Shown here: positions 45,205 through 53,670 of the stretch, piece by piece
Layout: every line of letters starts with the position of its first letter
Position numbering within the stretch: the stretch's first letter is position 1
NCBI RefSeq assembly: GCF_036287215.1
Contig: NZ_CP142860.1
Location: 682,001 to 746,000 of the forward strand
Direction of reading: 5' to 3'
DNA length: 64,000 nucleotides
From: Caproiciproducens sp. CPB-2
Lineage (GTDB): Bacteria; Bacillota; Clostridia; Oscillospirales; Acutalibacteraceae
Program-made: the position numbers and the translations under genes
Notes under the pieces: model-generated
The model's database searches: none
Told to the model about the DNA's origin: nothing
The model's input: the letters and a program-made list of their open reading frames with translations, nothing else

Positions 45205-46365
45205 ATGGCGGTTTTACTGGGGAAATTATATTCTGAAATTGGCCCGAAGTACCAGCTCAAACTGATTGCGGGAAAAGAAGGAATCTTTAATTTAGTGGAT
45301 TGGGTCCAGATTGTTGAAAACAGCAACCTGATTCCTTTCCAGAGACAGAATGAGTTGGTTATTTCTACCGGCGTTGCAAACCATGATGAAGAAGGCTTGA
45401 TATCCTTTTGCGAACAGCTTTATGACAGGAATATAAGCGGGTTGATCATTAATATCGGACCTTATATAAAGAATATATCTCCCAGGATCATTCAATACTG
45501 CAATAAAGTAGGGTTCCCGCTTTTTGTACTGCCATGGGAGGTTCGTCTTGTTGATATCATGCATGACATGGGACGTTCTATTTTGAAGAGAGAGCAGATT
45601 GAAGACAACCTTTCCGAAGCAGTTCAGAATGCTATTTTTTCACCTAAGGAACAGGATGTATACAAAAAAATACTGGCCAGAAACGGATTTGGAGAGGAAA
45701 CCAGATATTGCCTGATCGCTTTGGCTCTGCAGACCGGCCAGAAAGAGAAAATGGAATACTGTATCAACCTTGCAACCGATAAGCTCATCGAGGATTTAAA
45801 CAGGATCAACGCCTCCTTTGTCCTTTTTACGAGGGATAGACGTATTTATATGGTATCTGCGAATTATAACGAAGGGGAAATTGATTCGATCAAACAGAGC
45901 CTTCTGAAACTTCAAAAGACGTATTCAAAACAATTTCAGCTGAACGCGGTTTTTTCCCCGAGGAATTTACCGGTTGAATCCCTGAGCGACTATTATAAAC
46001 GTCTGAACGCGATGCTGAAGCTGGCTGTCGGTAAGAACCGGGAAATGATGGAATATGACGAGGAAGTTATTTACAAATTGATTCTGGCAGTCGGATCGCA
46101 GGATGAAATCAAAGACTTTTACAGGAATACCTATGGCCGGCTTGCCGAATATGATAAAGCGAACCATACAAACTGCTGTGAACTGTTAAAGCAGTATTTT
46201 GAAATGAACGGAAGTATTCAGAAACTGGCCAGCTCCCATTTTGTCCATAGAAACACAATCAATTACCAATTGAGAAAAATTGAAAAAATATGTAATATAA
46301 ATTTGGAAAATTGGGAAGACAGACTAAAAATTCATCTGAGTATTTTTATGGATGATCTTTTGTAA
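45205..46365 (+). CDS. PucR family transcriptional regulator
   Basis: A 386-residue regulator. The N-terminal PucR sensor domain covers about 5-125 (LIAGKEGIFNLVDWVQIVEN, ELVISTGV, VGFPLFVLPWEV). The C-terminal HTH_30 domain holds LKQYFEMNGSIQKLASSHFVHRNTINYQLRKIE. PucR proteins control catabolism of purines, GABA, amines and similar nitrogen compounds. Located just upstream of the ABC/aminotransferase/hydroxybutyrate dehydrogenase operon, its likely target, with a perfect palindrome right after its stop codon. Orthodox size and intact. Confidence 0.88.
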   Translation: MAVLLGKLYSEIGPKYQLKLIAGKEGIFNLVDWVQIVENSNLIPFQRQNELVISTGVANHDEEGLISFCEQLYDRNISGLIINIGPYIKNISPRIIQYCNKVGFPLFVLPWEVRLVDIMHDMGRSILKREQIEDNLSEAVQNAIFSPKEQDVYKKILARNGFGEETRYCLIALALQTGQKEKMEYCINLATDKLIEDLNRINASFVLFTRDRRIYMVSANYNEGEIDSIKQSLLKLQKTYSKQFQLNAVFSPRNLPVESLSDYYKRLNAMLKLAVGKNREMMEYDEEVIYKLILAVGSQDEIKDFYRNTYGRLAEYDKANHTNCCELLKQYFEMNGSIQKLASSHFVHRNTINYQLRKIEKICNINLENWEDRLKIHLSIFMDDLL

Positions 46366-46366
46366 A

Positions 46367-46382
46367 TTGTGCATATGCACAA
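46367..46382 (+). promoter_or_regulatory. 16-bp perfect palindrome, candidate PucR operator
   Basis: TTGTGCATATGCACAA starts one base after the pucR stop codon and ends 21 bases before the -35 of the next promoter, a position suited to an activator. A half-site ATGCACAA also occurs upstream of pucR. Confidence 0.55.
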
Positions 46383-46403
46383 AATAATTCGCAATCATGT
46401 CGG

Positions 46404-46432
46404 TTGACAATCCGCATATGATCTGTTATAAT
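46404..46432 (+). promoter_or_regulatory. Strong sigma-A promoter of the ABC/GABA operon
   Basis: TTGACA at 46404-46409, 17-base spacer, TATAAT at 46427-46432 with an extended TGT just upstream. It lies upstream of the terminator at 46473, so transcripts from it must read through that hairpin to reach the operon. Confidence 0.8.
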
Positions 46433-46472
46433 CGTCCTTAAATAAGACGCATACACTAAATTCTATAAATTG

Positions 46473-46521
46473 AGGGCAAAGAAGCTATTCCTTAAACGGG
46501 AGTTTCTTTGCCCTTTTTTTA
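46473..46521 (+). terminator. Terminator hairpin in the leader of the ABC/GABA operon
   Basis: GGGCAAAGAA pairs with TTTCTTTGCCC (one base shifted) and is followed by T7. It can end pucR transcription, but because a strong promoter lies between pucR and the hairpin it may be an attenuator, or the end of a short RNA of about 80 bases. Confidence 0.75.
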
Positions 46522-46605
46522 TTCATTAAATTTGTATATTTATTCAATCAAAAAGAATCTCAGCAGCAAAAAAAACAAAAATCATAATATCAGGAATTGG
46601 CGGTT

Positions 46606-46651
46606 AAAAGCAAAGGGGCTTTCTTCATCCGGATAAAGGCTCTTTGCTTTT
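46606..46651 (+). other. Second leader hairpin before the binding-protein gene
   Basis: AAAAGCAAAGGGGCTTT (46606-46622) pairs with AAAGGCTCTTTGCTTTT (46635-46651) with few mismatches. It shares the GCAAAG motif with the terminator stem upstream, so the two could form alternative pairings. It ends about 50 bases before the GTG start. Confidence 0.55.
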
Positions 46652-46701
46652 ATCATACACAGGACTTCAAAAATTCAACCATCTCTAAGGGGGAAAGAAC
46701 A

Positions 46702-47940
46702 GTGAAAAAAATCATATCTATTTTGTTGGCAGTGTCACTGTCCGTAAGCTTGGGTGCATGCGGTCAAACAAATGGTGCGACTTCCTCGCCGGCAAGCAAT
46801 GCGGCGTCCGGCGGCGATACGATCAAGATTGGCGTATCCGGCCCTACGTCGGGAACAAGCGCCGAGTCAGGCGTTGCAATTAATACCGGCATTCAGATGG
46901 CGATTGACGACGTGAATAAAGCGGGCGGTATTCAGGTCGACGGCGCGAAGAAGCAGGTGAAAGCGATTTTCTACGACAGCCAGACGAATACGGCGACGGG
47001 ACTTTCCAACTGCCAGAAACTGGTTTCCGTGGATAATGTCGATTTTCTGTGGGCCGATACGATCAACAGCTCCGTCGGCATTGCGGCGATGGAAGTCGCC
47101 AAAACCACCGATATCTGTGTTGCGACCCTCGAATGCGTAAGTACCGAAATCTCAAAGAAATATGTTTCCGACCCGAACAGCTACAAAAATTTCTTCAAAT
47201 TTGAGTTTAACAGCGAAGCGTATGGCAACGCGATCGCAAATTCGATCATAGACATGGCCAAATCCGGAAAACTGGATGCCGGCGATAAAAAGGTCGCCCT
47301 GCTTGGAGAAGATTCCGACTACGGCCGGTCCAATTTGGGCGCCTGCAAAGAATTGCTGACACAGGCGGGCTATACGATCGATTCTGAAGATTACGTGCCC
47401 ATGGATACAACGGATTTCTACTCGGTATTGAGCAATATTAAAAATAAGAAAAGCGATCTTCTGGTTTCCTGCTTTACTTCCACCGCTGCGGGGTCCGCGC
47501 TTGTGAAGCAGTATCAGGAAAACGGAATCGGGGCTACCCACTTCGCGATTTATTATCCGTCTCAGAAAGAATTTGTCAGTCAGGTCGGTGACCTGGCGAA
47601 CGGTTTGTATTGGACTCCGTTTTTGATCAATGAAGAAGATAAAGGCATTCAGGAGTTTGCGGAAAAACTCAAGGCGCACAACGGAGATAAAGTCAATCTC
47701 GACAATATTCAGGGCTACGATATGATGATGAAAGTGCTGAAGGCAATGGAACAGGCCGGAACCACAAAAGGGGAGCAATTGTCGCAGGCATTGCTGAGCC
47801 TTGATCATAAGGGATACTCAGGAACCTATTCGTTCGATCCTGAGACCCATACGGGCAAAGACGGCGCGGATTTCATTCCGATCAAAATCTGCAAGATCGA
47901 CAGCGGAAGCAATAAAGTCGTGTGGCCTTCACAAGGATGA
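46702..47940 (+). CDS. ABC transporter substrate-binding lipoprotein, branched-chain amino acid type
   Basis: A 412-residue Peripla_BP_6 (LivJ-type) lipoprotein with lipobox LGAC (Cys20), mature start IKIGVSGPTSGTSAESG and the AIDDVNKAGGIQVDG motif. Receptors of this family bind branched-chain amino acids, urea, amides or other small polar compounds. GTG start at 46702 follows AAGGGGGAAAG. Context with aminotransferase, 4-hydroxybutyrate dehydrogenase and amidohydrolase suggests GABA or a GABA amide as ligand. Confidence 0.88.
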   Translation: MKKIISILLAVSLSVSLGACGQTNGATSSPASNAASGGDTIKIGVSGPTSGTSAESGVAINTGIQMAIDDVNKAGGIQVDGAKKQVKAIFYDSQTNTATGLSNCQKLVSVDNVDFLWADTINSSVGIAAMEVAKTTDICVATLECVSTEISKKYVSDPNSYKNFFKFEFNSEAYGNAIANSIIDMAKSGKLDAGDKKVALLGEDSDYGRSNLGACKELLTQAGYTIDSEDYVPMDTTDFYSVLSNIKNKKSDLLVSCFTSTAAGSALVKQYQENGIGATHFAIYYPSQKEFVSQVGDLANGLYWTPFLINEEDKGIQEFAEKLKAHNGDKVNLDNIQGYDMMMKVLKAMEQAGTTKGEQLSQALLSLDHKGYSGTYSFDPETHTGKDGADFIPIKICKIDSGSNKVVWPSQG

Positions 47941-47975
47941 GTTTTCCATAGAATTTTGGTCCGCTTCTGCTTGAT

Positions 47976-48007
47976 AAGGGCATATTTTCTGAGGAAGATA
48001 TGCTCTT
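47976..48007 (+). other. Intercistronic hairpin after the binding-protein gene
   Basis: AAGGGCATAT (47976-47985) pairs with ATATGCTCTT (47998-48007) including one G-U pair, followed by TTC. It may reduce read-through so that the binding protein is made in excess over the ATPases and permeases. Confidence 0.5.
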
Positions 48008-48133
48008 TCGGCAGCGGTGAAAAAATCGGGCGGTAAAATCGGTTCAGCCTTTACGGGAACTTTTGCGATGCGGCTTCAAAGTGTTGTGGGACGGTGCCCA
48101 ATGCTGACACATGATTTGGGAAAAGAGGACAAA

Positions 48134-48889
48134 ATGGCAGAAAATATGATTTTAAGCGTTCGCAATATCACAATGAAATTTGACAGTTTTATGGCCCTCA
48201 ATGACATTTCATTTGATTTGGAGAGAGGCAGTATCTTAGGAATTATCGGGCCGAACGGCGCGGGAAAGACGACGCTGTTCAACACCATCACGGGCTATTA
48301 CCAGACTTATTCCGGAAAGATTCTTTTCAACGGAACGTCGGTGCGCGGCATGCGGCCGGACAAACGCTGCTGCATGGGAATCGCGAGAACCTTTCAGATT
48401 ACAAAGCCGTTCGAAAACATTTCCATTCTTGGAAACGTCATGGTGGGGGCTTATTATGGCAAGAGCCTGAAAAAGAAAAGCTCTATCAAAGACTGTGAAA
48501 AAGAAGCTTATGATTTGATAGAAAAGGTCGGGCTTTCAGATAAAATCAATGATCCGGCCGGCAGCCTCAACGTATCCCAGAGAAAAAAGCTCGAACTTGC
48601 CAGGGCGTTAAGCACGAAGCCGGAATTGCTGCTTCTGGATGAAGTCGTCGGCGGATTGAATCCGACGGAGGTTGTCGATATGATGGAGATCATCAAAAGC
48701 ATCAATCAATCCGGAGTCAGCATTTTGATGATCGAGCATGTTATGAAAGCGGTCATGGGCGTTTCCCACAGGATTCTGGTCCTGAACCACGGAGAAAAGC
48801 TCGCGGAAGGCGAACCGGCGGAGATCATAAAAAACCCCGATGTGATCAGCGCTTATCTGGGAAATAAAAGGGAGGTCAAGCATGCTTAA
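48134..48889 (+). CDS. livG: ABC transporter ATPase, LivG type
   Basis: A 251-residue ATPase with Walker A GPNGAGKTTLFN, the LivG-typical GIARTFQITKPFENISILGNVMVGAY, signature LNVSQRKKLELARAL and Walker B LLLLDEVVGGLNPTEV. The signature is LNVSQRKK rather than LSxGQxR, common in this subgroup. ATG 48134 follows AAGAGGAC; upstream in-frame sequence overlaps the leader hairpin. It forms a heterodimer with LivF. Confidence 0.88.
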   Translation: MAENMILSVRNITMKFDSFMALNDISFDLERGSILGIIGPNGAGKTTLFNTITGYYQTYSGKILFNGTSVRGMRPDKRCCMGIARTFQITKPFENISILGNVMVGAYYGKSLKKKSSIKDCEKEAYDLIEKVGLSDKINDPAGSLNVSQRKKLELARALSTKPELLLLDEVVGGLNPTEVVDMMEIIKSINQSGVSILMIEHVMKAVMGVSHRILVLNHGEKLAEGEPAEIIKNPDVISAYLGNKREVKHA

Positions 48890-49589
48890 GATCGACCATT
48901 TAAATGCTTTTTACGACGATGTGCAGGTATTGTACGATATCAGTCTCGAAGTGCGGGATGGCGAAATCGTAACCATTTTGGGTTCCAATGGAGCGGGCAA
49001 GACCACATTGATGAAAACAATCTGCGGCGTCATCAAAAATCGCTCCGGCAGCATCGAGCTGAACGGCGAAAATATCATGAATGTTCCGGCCTATCGGCTT
49101 GTTTCCAAGGGAATTGCGCTGATACCGGAAGGCAGGCATCTTTTCCCGGAGCTGACCGTAAGGGAAAACATATTGCTCGGAGCCTACACAAAGAAAGGGA
49201 AAGTTGCCGAAAGCGAATCCTTCACGCAGATTATGGATATGTTTCCGAGGCTGAAGGAGCGTTTGAATCAGCTCGCGGGTACCATGTCGGGCGGGGAACA
49301 GCAAATGTGCGCCATTGCGAGAGCTTTGATTTCCGATCCGAAGTTTCTTATGCTGGACGAGCCGTCCTTAGGGTTGGCCCCCAATATTGTCGACCTTGTT
49401 TTCGACATCATCGGTAAAATCAATAAGGAAAAAAACATTACGGTTCTGATCGTGGAACAAAATGCCAATATGGCGCTGCAGTCGGCCGATCGGGCATATG
49501 TTATGGAAACCGGCGAAATCAAAATGTCGGGGAACGCCCATGAGATGCTGGAGTCCCCCAAGATACAGAAACTGTATCTCGGGCTGTAA
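48882..49589 (+). CDS. livF: ABC transporter ATPase, LivF type
   Basis: A 235-residue ATPase with GSNGAGKTTLMKTI, IPEGRHLFPELTVRENILLGAY, signature MSGGEQQMCAIARAL and Walker B LMLDEPSLGLAP. The start overlaps the livG stop by eight bases. Standard LivF features; no anomalies. Confidence 0.92.
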   Translation: MLKIDHLNAFYDDVQVLYDISLEVRDGEIVTILGSNGAGKTTLMKTICGVIKNRSGSIELNGENIMNVPAYRLVSKGIALIPEGRHLFPELTVRENILLGAYTKKGKVAESESFTQIMDMFPRLKERLNQLAGTMSGGEQQMCAIARALISDPKFLMLDEPSLGLAPNIVDLVFDIIGKINKEKNITVLIVEQNANMALQSADRAYVMETGEIKMSGNAHEMLESPKIQKLYLGL

Positions 49590-49600
49590 GGGGTGACATT

Positions 49601-50470
49601 ATGACAAATTTTTTACAGAATTTAATCAACGGTTTGGTCGCCGGTTCCTATTACGCGGTTCTGGGGATGGGGCTGACCATCATTTGGGGCGTTTTAAAGA
49701 TTATCAATGTGGCCCACGGCGATTTTTATATGCTGGGCGCCTATCTGTTATATACCTTTTTAACCATGGTTGGAGTCCCCGTAATCCCGGCCGTCATTCT
49801 TGCGGTTCTCGTCGCCGCCGTTCTGGCGATGATCCTGGAGCGCGCAGTCCTTACGCCGGCTTTGACACGGGACAGCATGGGGAATTCCCCGTTTGTTATT
49901 ACGCTTGGAATATCCATTTTGCTGCAGAATTTCGTACAGTTGATTTACGGTGAGAGATATAAAAGCGTCCCCTATTTTAACGACGCCATTATCAAATTTC
50001 TGGGCGTTACCCTGGCGGCTCAGCGGATCATCGTTGTGATCGTGGCGTTTCTCGCTATGTTCGCCGCCATGCTTTTCATCCGGAAAACAAGATTTGGCTG
50101 GGCGATTTCGGCAACCTCGCAAAACACGTTCGCCGCGACCCTGATGGGAATCGACACGAAAAAGATTTATATGTTTACCTTCGGATTAGCCGCCGGGATG
50201 ACGGCGCTGTCCGGCGGCCTGCTCGCTCCGATTTACGGGATCAACCCCTGGATGGGCGCCAGCATTCAGCTGAAATCCTTTGTGGTCTGCGTCATCGGGG
50301 GGTTCGGTAATATCGGCGGTTCCATCGTAGCCGGACTTCTGCTGGGATTGATCGAAAGCTTTGCGGTACAGTATATCGGAACGGACTGGCAGAATGTCCT
50401 GGCCTACAGCCTGCTGATTCTCATGTTCTGGTTTAAGCCGAATGGACTTTTTGAAAAGAAGGGACATTAG
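49601..50470 (+). CDS. livH: ABC transporter permease, LivH type
   Basis: A 289-residue permease with eight or so membrane segments and the family motifs NGLVAGSYYAVLGMGLTIIWG, KIINVAHGDFYMLGAY and VIGGFGNIGGSIVAGLLLG. Forms the membrane channel with LivM. Starts 11 bases after livF, behind AAGGGGTG. Confidence 0.92.
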   Translation: MTNFLQNLINGLVAGSYYAVLGMGLTIIWGVLKIINVAHGDFYMLGAYLLYTFLTMVGVPVIPAVILAVLVAAVLAMILERAVLTPALTRDSMGNSPFVITLGISILLQNFVQLIYGERYKSVPYFNDAIIKFLGVTLAAQRIIVVIVAFLAMFAAMLFIRKTRFGWAISATSQNTFAATLMGIDTKKIYMFTFGLAAGMTALSGGLLAPIYGINPWMGASIQLKSFVVCVIGGFGNIGGSIVAGLLLGLIESFAVQYIGTDWQNVLAYSLLILMFWFKPNGLFEKKGH

Positions 50471-50472
50471 AT

Positions 50473-51525
50473 ATGAGAGAAACAATCATGAAACTATTTG
50501 ATCATAAAAAGTCCAAAAGGAATGCTTCCGCCGCGTTTTTCCTGGTGCTGCTCATTTTGCCGGTCCTGATCCGTCTGGTTTGTGACAACAGCCAGCAGAA
50601 CTATTTCCTGAACATTTTCATCATGTGCTTTTATTGGGCGGCGCTTACTTCCTCCTGGAACCTGGTGGCGGGCTATCTTGGGATTTTCAGCATGGCCCAT
50701 CAGGTTTTCTTCGGGATCGGCGCGTATGCTACGGCGATGTTCGGCCTGTATGCCGGAACATCCCCCTGGCTCGGCTTTCTGGTCGGCGGCGTTTGCGCGG
50801 CATTGGTCAGTGTCGTGATTGCCGTCCCCTGTCTGCGGCTGAAAAAGGCGCCTTATATCATCATAGCGACCATGGTTTTGGCGGAAATCGTCAGGCTTGT
50901 CTTTACAAACCTCAAGACCTGGACCAGAGGCTCCAGCGGCTTCTGGCAGATCCGTTCGTATGAAAACATCTCCGGAATCGACTTCAGCGGCGTCGATAAA
51001 ATCCCATATTATTATTTAATCCTTATCATTTTCGCGGTGATTGTAGGCGCCTGCGTTTACATCGTAAAATCTCCGACGGGCCTGGCCATGGAAGCCATTC
51101 GCGAATCGCAGGAAGCGGCGGAGGCAATCGGGGTAAATATCGCCAGAACCAAAATCAAGGTTTTTGTTGTCAGCGCGTTCATGGCCGGCGTAGTTGGCGC
51201 TTTTTATGCGCACTATATGAAAATCCTGACTCCGGACGCCATGTTCGGTCAGAATCTGATGACGGAATTTATCGCGATGAGCTTATTCGGCGGCACAGGG
51301 ATTATCAGCGGTCCCATTTTCGGCGCTTTCTTTATTACGATTTTAATGGAATCCTTAAAATCGCTTGCCAATTATAAGCTGTTTATCTACGCAGGGATCT
51401 TAATTCTGGTAATGATCTTTCTTCCCGGCGGAGTTTTAAACAGCAAATCGGAATTTACCAGCGGCACCAATAAGCTGAAAAAACATTTTAATAAAAAATC
51501 CGGCAAAGCAGCCCAGACGAAGTGA
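50473..51525 (+). CDS. livM: ABC transporter permease, LivM type
   Basis: A 350-residue permease carrying WNLVAGYLGIFSMAHQVFFGIGAY, the EAA-like AIRESQEAAEAIGVNIARTKIKVF and LFGGTGIISGPIFGAFF. Two close starts exist (ATG 50473 and ATG 50488). The basic C-terminal tail (KLKKHFNKKSGKAAQTK) is cytoplasmic. Completes the five-gene transporter. Confidence 0.9.
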   Translation: MRETIMKLFDHKKSKRNASAAFFLVLLILPVLIRLVCDNSQQNYFLNIFIMCFYWAALTSSWNLVAGYLGIFSMAHQVFFGIGAYATAMFGLYAGTSPWLGFLVGGVCAALVSVVIAVPCLRLKKAPYIIIATMVLAEIVRLVFTNLKTWTRGSSGFWQIRSYENISGIDFSGVDKIPYYYLILIIFAVIVGACVYIVKSPTGLAMEAIRESQEAAEAIGVNIARTKIKVFVVSAFMAGVVGAFYAHYMKILTPDAMFGQNLMTEFIAMSLFGGTGIISGPIFGAFFITILMESLKSLANYKLFIYAGILILVMIFLPGGVLNSKSEFTSGTNKLKKHFNKKSGKAAQTK

Positions 51526-51640
51526 CGGCTGACACCGCAGGGCTTTTCCGGGAAAATGGGAAGAACGGACTGAATTACCGCAGGTTTCGACGTTTTGGAA
51601 AACGTCTGGAATAAATGATATATTTTATGGAGGAATCGAA

Positions 51641-52993
51641 ATGCTGAAAGACGAGCTGCCAAAGATTATTACAAAAACCGTGCCGGGTGAAAAATCCGAA
51701 GCCTTGATCGCAAGGAGGGAAAAAGCGACGCCCGGAGCGATCCGATGTGTTTACCCCTGCGCAATGAAACGGGCACAGGGCGCCATGATAGAGGACCTGG
51801 ACGGAAACCTTTTCCTTGACTGGATCGGCGGCGTGGGCGTGCTGAATATCGGCCACTGCCATCCGGAAGTGGTTGAGGCCGTCAGGGAGCAGGCCGGAAA
51901 ATATTTTCATGGAATGTTCAATATTGTAACGCATGAAGGTTATGTCGCGTTGGCGGAGAAGATGAATGAAATCGTTCCCGTAAGGGGCGCGGTCAAAAAA
52001 ACCTTCTTTGCCAACAGCGGCGCCGAAGCGGATGAAAATGCGGTGAAAATTGCGAAGGCCTATACGAAGCGGCCCAATATCATCGTTTTTTCAGGCGCCT
52101 TCCACGGCAGGACCATGCTGACGATGGCCATGACGTCAAAGAAATCGTACGCGTTGGGGATGGGACCTTTTCCGGACGGTGTTTATCGCGCCGAATTTCC
52201 CTATCTTTACAGATGCCCGGGCAATATGACGGAAGCGGAAGCAATCGATTACTATATCGGAAAAATCTACAAAGTGTTTGAAGAGGCCTCGCCCGCCGAT
52301 CAGGTCGCCGCCGTTGTGGTCGAACCCCTGCAGGGAGAAGGCGGATTTATCCCCGCGCCAATCGAATGGGTGAAAGCGCTTCGCAAAATCTGCGATGAAA
52401 AAGGGATTCTTCTGGTCGCGGACGAGGTCCAGTCGGGCTTTGGGCGCACGGGTAAAATGTTTGCAAGCTGCTACTGGAAAGAAGCGGACTGCGAGCCGGA
52501 CATCATTGCCTCCGCCAAATCAATCGCCGGCGGCGTGCCGCTGAGCGCGATTACAGCCCGCGCTGAAATTCTGGACGCGGTTCCGGCCGGCGTGATCGGC
52601 GGAACCTTTGGCGGAAACGCGCTTGCCTGCGCCGCGGCCCTGAAGGTGATCGAAGTCATGGAAAGGGATCGTTTGTGCGAACGTTCTCTGGAAATCGGCG
52701 AGAAAATCCGGACGACGTTCAATAAATGGAAGGAAAAATACGCGGTTGTCGGAGACGTCAGAGGCCTTGGCGGAATGGTCGGAATTGAGTTTGTCAAAGA
52801 TAAGAAAACAAAGGAGCCCAACGCTCCGCTTGTTTCAGCCTTGATCAAAGAATGCGCCGCTCACGGCCTGCTGATTGAAAACGCGGGTACCTATGGAAAT
52901 GTCGTCCGTTTTTTGGCCCCGCTCGTAATCACGGACGCGCAGCTGGATGCGGGCCTTTCGATTTTGGAAGACGCGATACAAAAGTGTATGTGA
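51641..52993 (+). CDS. Class III aminotransferase, probable 4-aminobutyrate aminotransferase
   Basis: A 450-residue PLP enzyme of fold type I. Visible are NSGAEADENAVKIAK, the FHGRTMLTMAMT motif, VVEPLQGEGGFIPAP, LLVADEVQSGFGRTGKMF and the PLP Lys in IIASAKSIAGGVPL, with GGTFGGNALACAAAL. These match GabT-type enzymes. Followed by a 4-hydroxybutyrate dehydrogenase, it likely converts GABA to succinate semialdehyde with 2-oxoglutarate as acceptor. 5-aminovalerate is an alternative substrate. Confidence 0.85.
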   Translation: MLKDELPKIITKTVPGEKSEALIARREKATPGAIRCVYPCAMKRAQGAMIEDLDGNLFLDWIGGVGVLNIGHCHPEVVEAVREQAGKYFHGMFNIVTHEGYVALAEKMNEIVPVRGAVKKTFFANSGAEADENAVKIAKAYTKRPNIIVFSGAFHGRTMLTMAMTSKKSYALGMGPFPDGVYRAEFPYLYRCPGNMTEAEAIDYYIGKIYKVFEEASPADQVAAVVVEPLQGEGGFIPAPIEWVKALRKICDEKGILLVADEVQSGFGRTGKMFASCYWKEADCEPDIIASAKSIAGGVPLSAITARAEILDAVPAGVIGGTFGGNALACAAALKVIEVMERDRLCERSLEIGEKIRTTFNKWKEKYAVVGDVRGLGGMVGIEFVKDKKTKEPNAPLVSALIKECAAHGLLIENAGTYGNVVRFLAPLVITDAQLDAGLSILEDAIQKCM

Positions 52994-53019
52994 CGAAACC
53001 GTATGGAAAGGGGTACACC

Positions 53020-53670
53020 ATGAGAAATTATGTGATTACAATCGCGAGAGGCTTTGGCAGCGGCGGAAAAGATATTGCAACCATGCTTTCTCAGGATCTG
53101 GGCATTCCGGTTTATGAGAAGCAGATCCTTCAGATGGCCTCTGAGGTGAGCGGGATTGCGGAAGGGCTGTTCTACGATGTCGACGAAAAATTAAAGGGCA
53201 GTTATCTCACCAATATGCTGAAAAAGGTCCCCTTTTCCACTGTGGCTGAGCCAAGCGAGAAGGATTTTATTTCGGACGTCAATTTGTTCAACATTCAGGC
53301 GGAAATTATCCGCAACCTTGCCAATACGGAATCCTGCGTGATCATCGGAAAATGCGCCGATTACCTTTTGAGGAATTATGAAAATGTCATCAGCGTGTAT
53401 GTGGAAGCTCCGAGGGCGGACTGCGTGAAGTCCATCATGAGCAAGCTCCGGGTCGATGAGGACGAGGCAAACCAGATGATACACAGGACCGATAAATATC
53501 GCGCGGAGTACTATAAATATTACACCGGCGGCGGGAATTGGACCAATCCGATCAACTACGACATGACCTTGAACAGCGCCAGAATAGGACGGAAAAAATG
53601 TGTGGAGCTGATCAAGGACTATATTAAAATTAAGCTCGATACCAAGGAAGAGCAGGGTGTACAGTCATGA
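53020..53670 (+). CDS. Cytidylate-kinase-like family protein (Cytidylate_kin2)
   Basis: A 216-residue P-loop protein beginning with YVITIARGFGSGGKDIATML, the variant Walker A (GSGGKD) of the cytidylate-kinase-like family. VIIGKCADYLLRNYENVISVYVEAP and a CMP-kinase-like LID region (LRVDEDEANQMIHRTDKYRAEYYKYYTG) follow. The cellular role of this family is not established. Its position between the aminotransferase and the 4-hydroxybutyrate dehydrogenase, with ATGA overlap to the latter, ties it to this operon. ATG 53020 follows AAAGGGG. Confidence 0.8.
   Translation: MRNYVITIARGFGSGGKDIATMLSQDLGIPVYEKQILQMASEVSGIAEGLFYDVDEKLKGSYLTNMLKKVPFSTVAEPSEKDFISDVNLFNIQAEIIRNLANTESCVIIGKCADYLLRNYENVISVYVEAPRADCVKSIMSKLRVDEDEANQMIHRTDKYRAEYYKYYTGGGNWTNPINYDMTLNSARIGRKKCVELIKDYIKIKLDTKEEQGVQS

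Noticed and set aside
46473..46651. ANTAR target or T-box leader
   Set aside because: The two hairpins lack the paired hexaloops of ANTAR targets, and no T-box sequence or specifier loop is visible.
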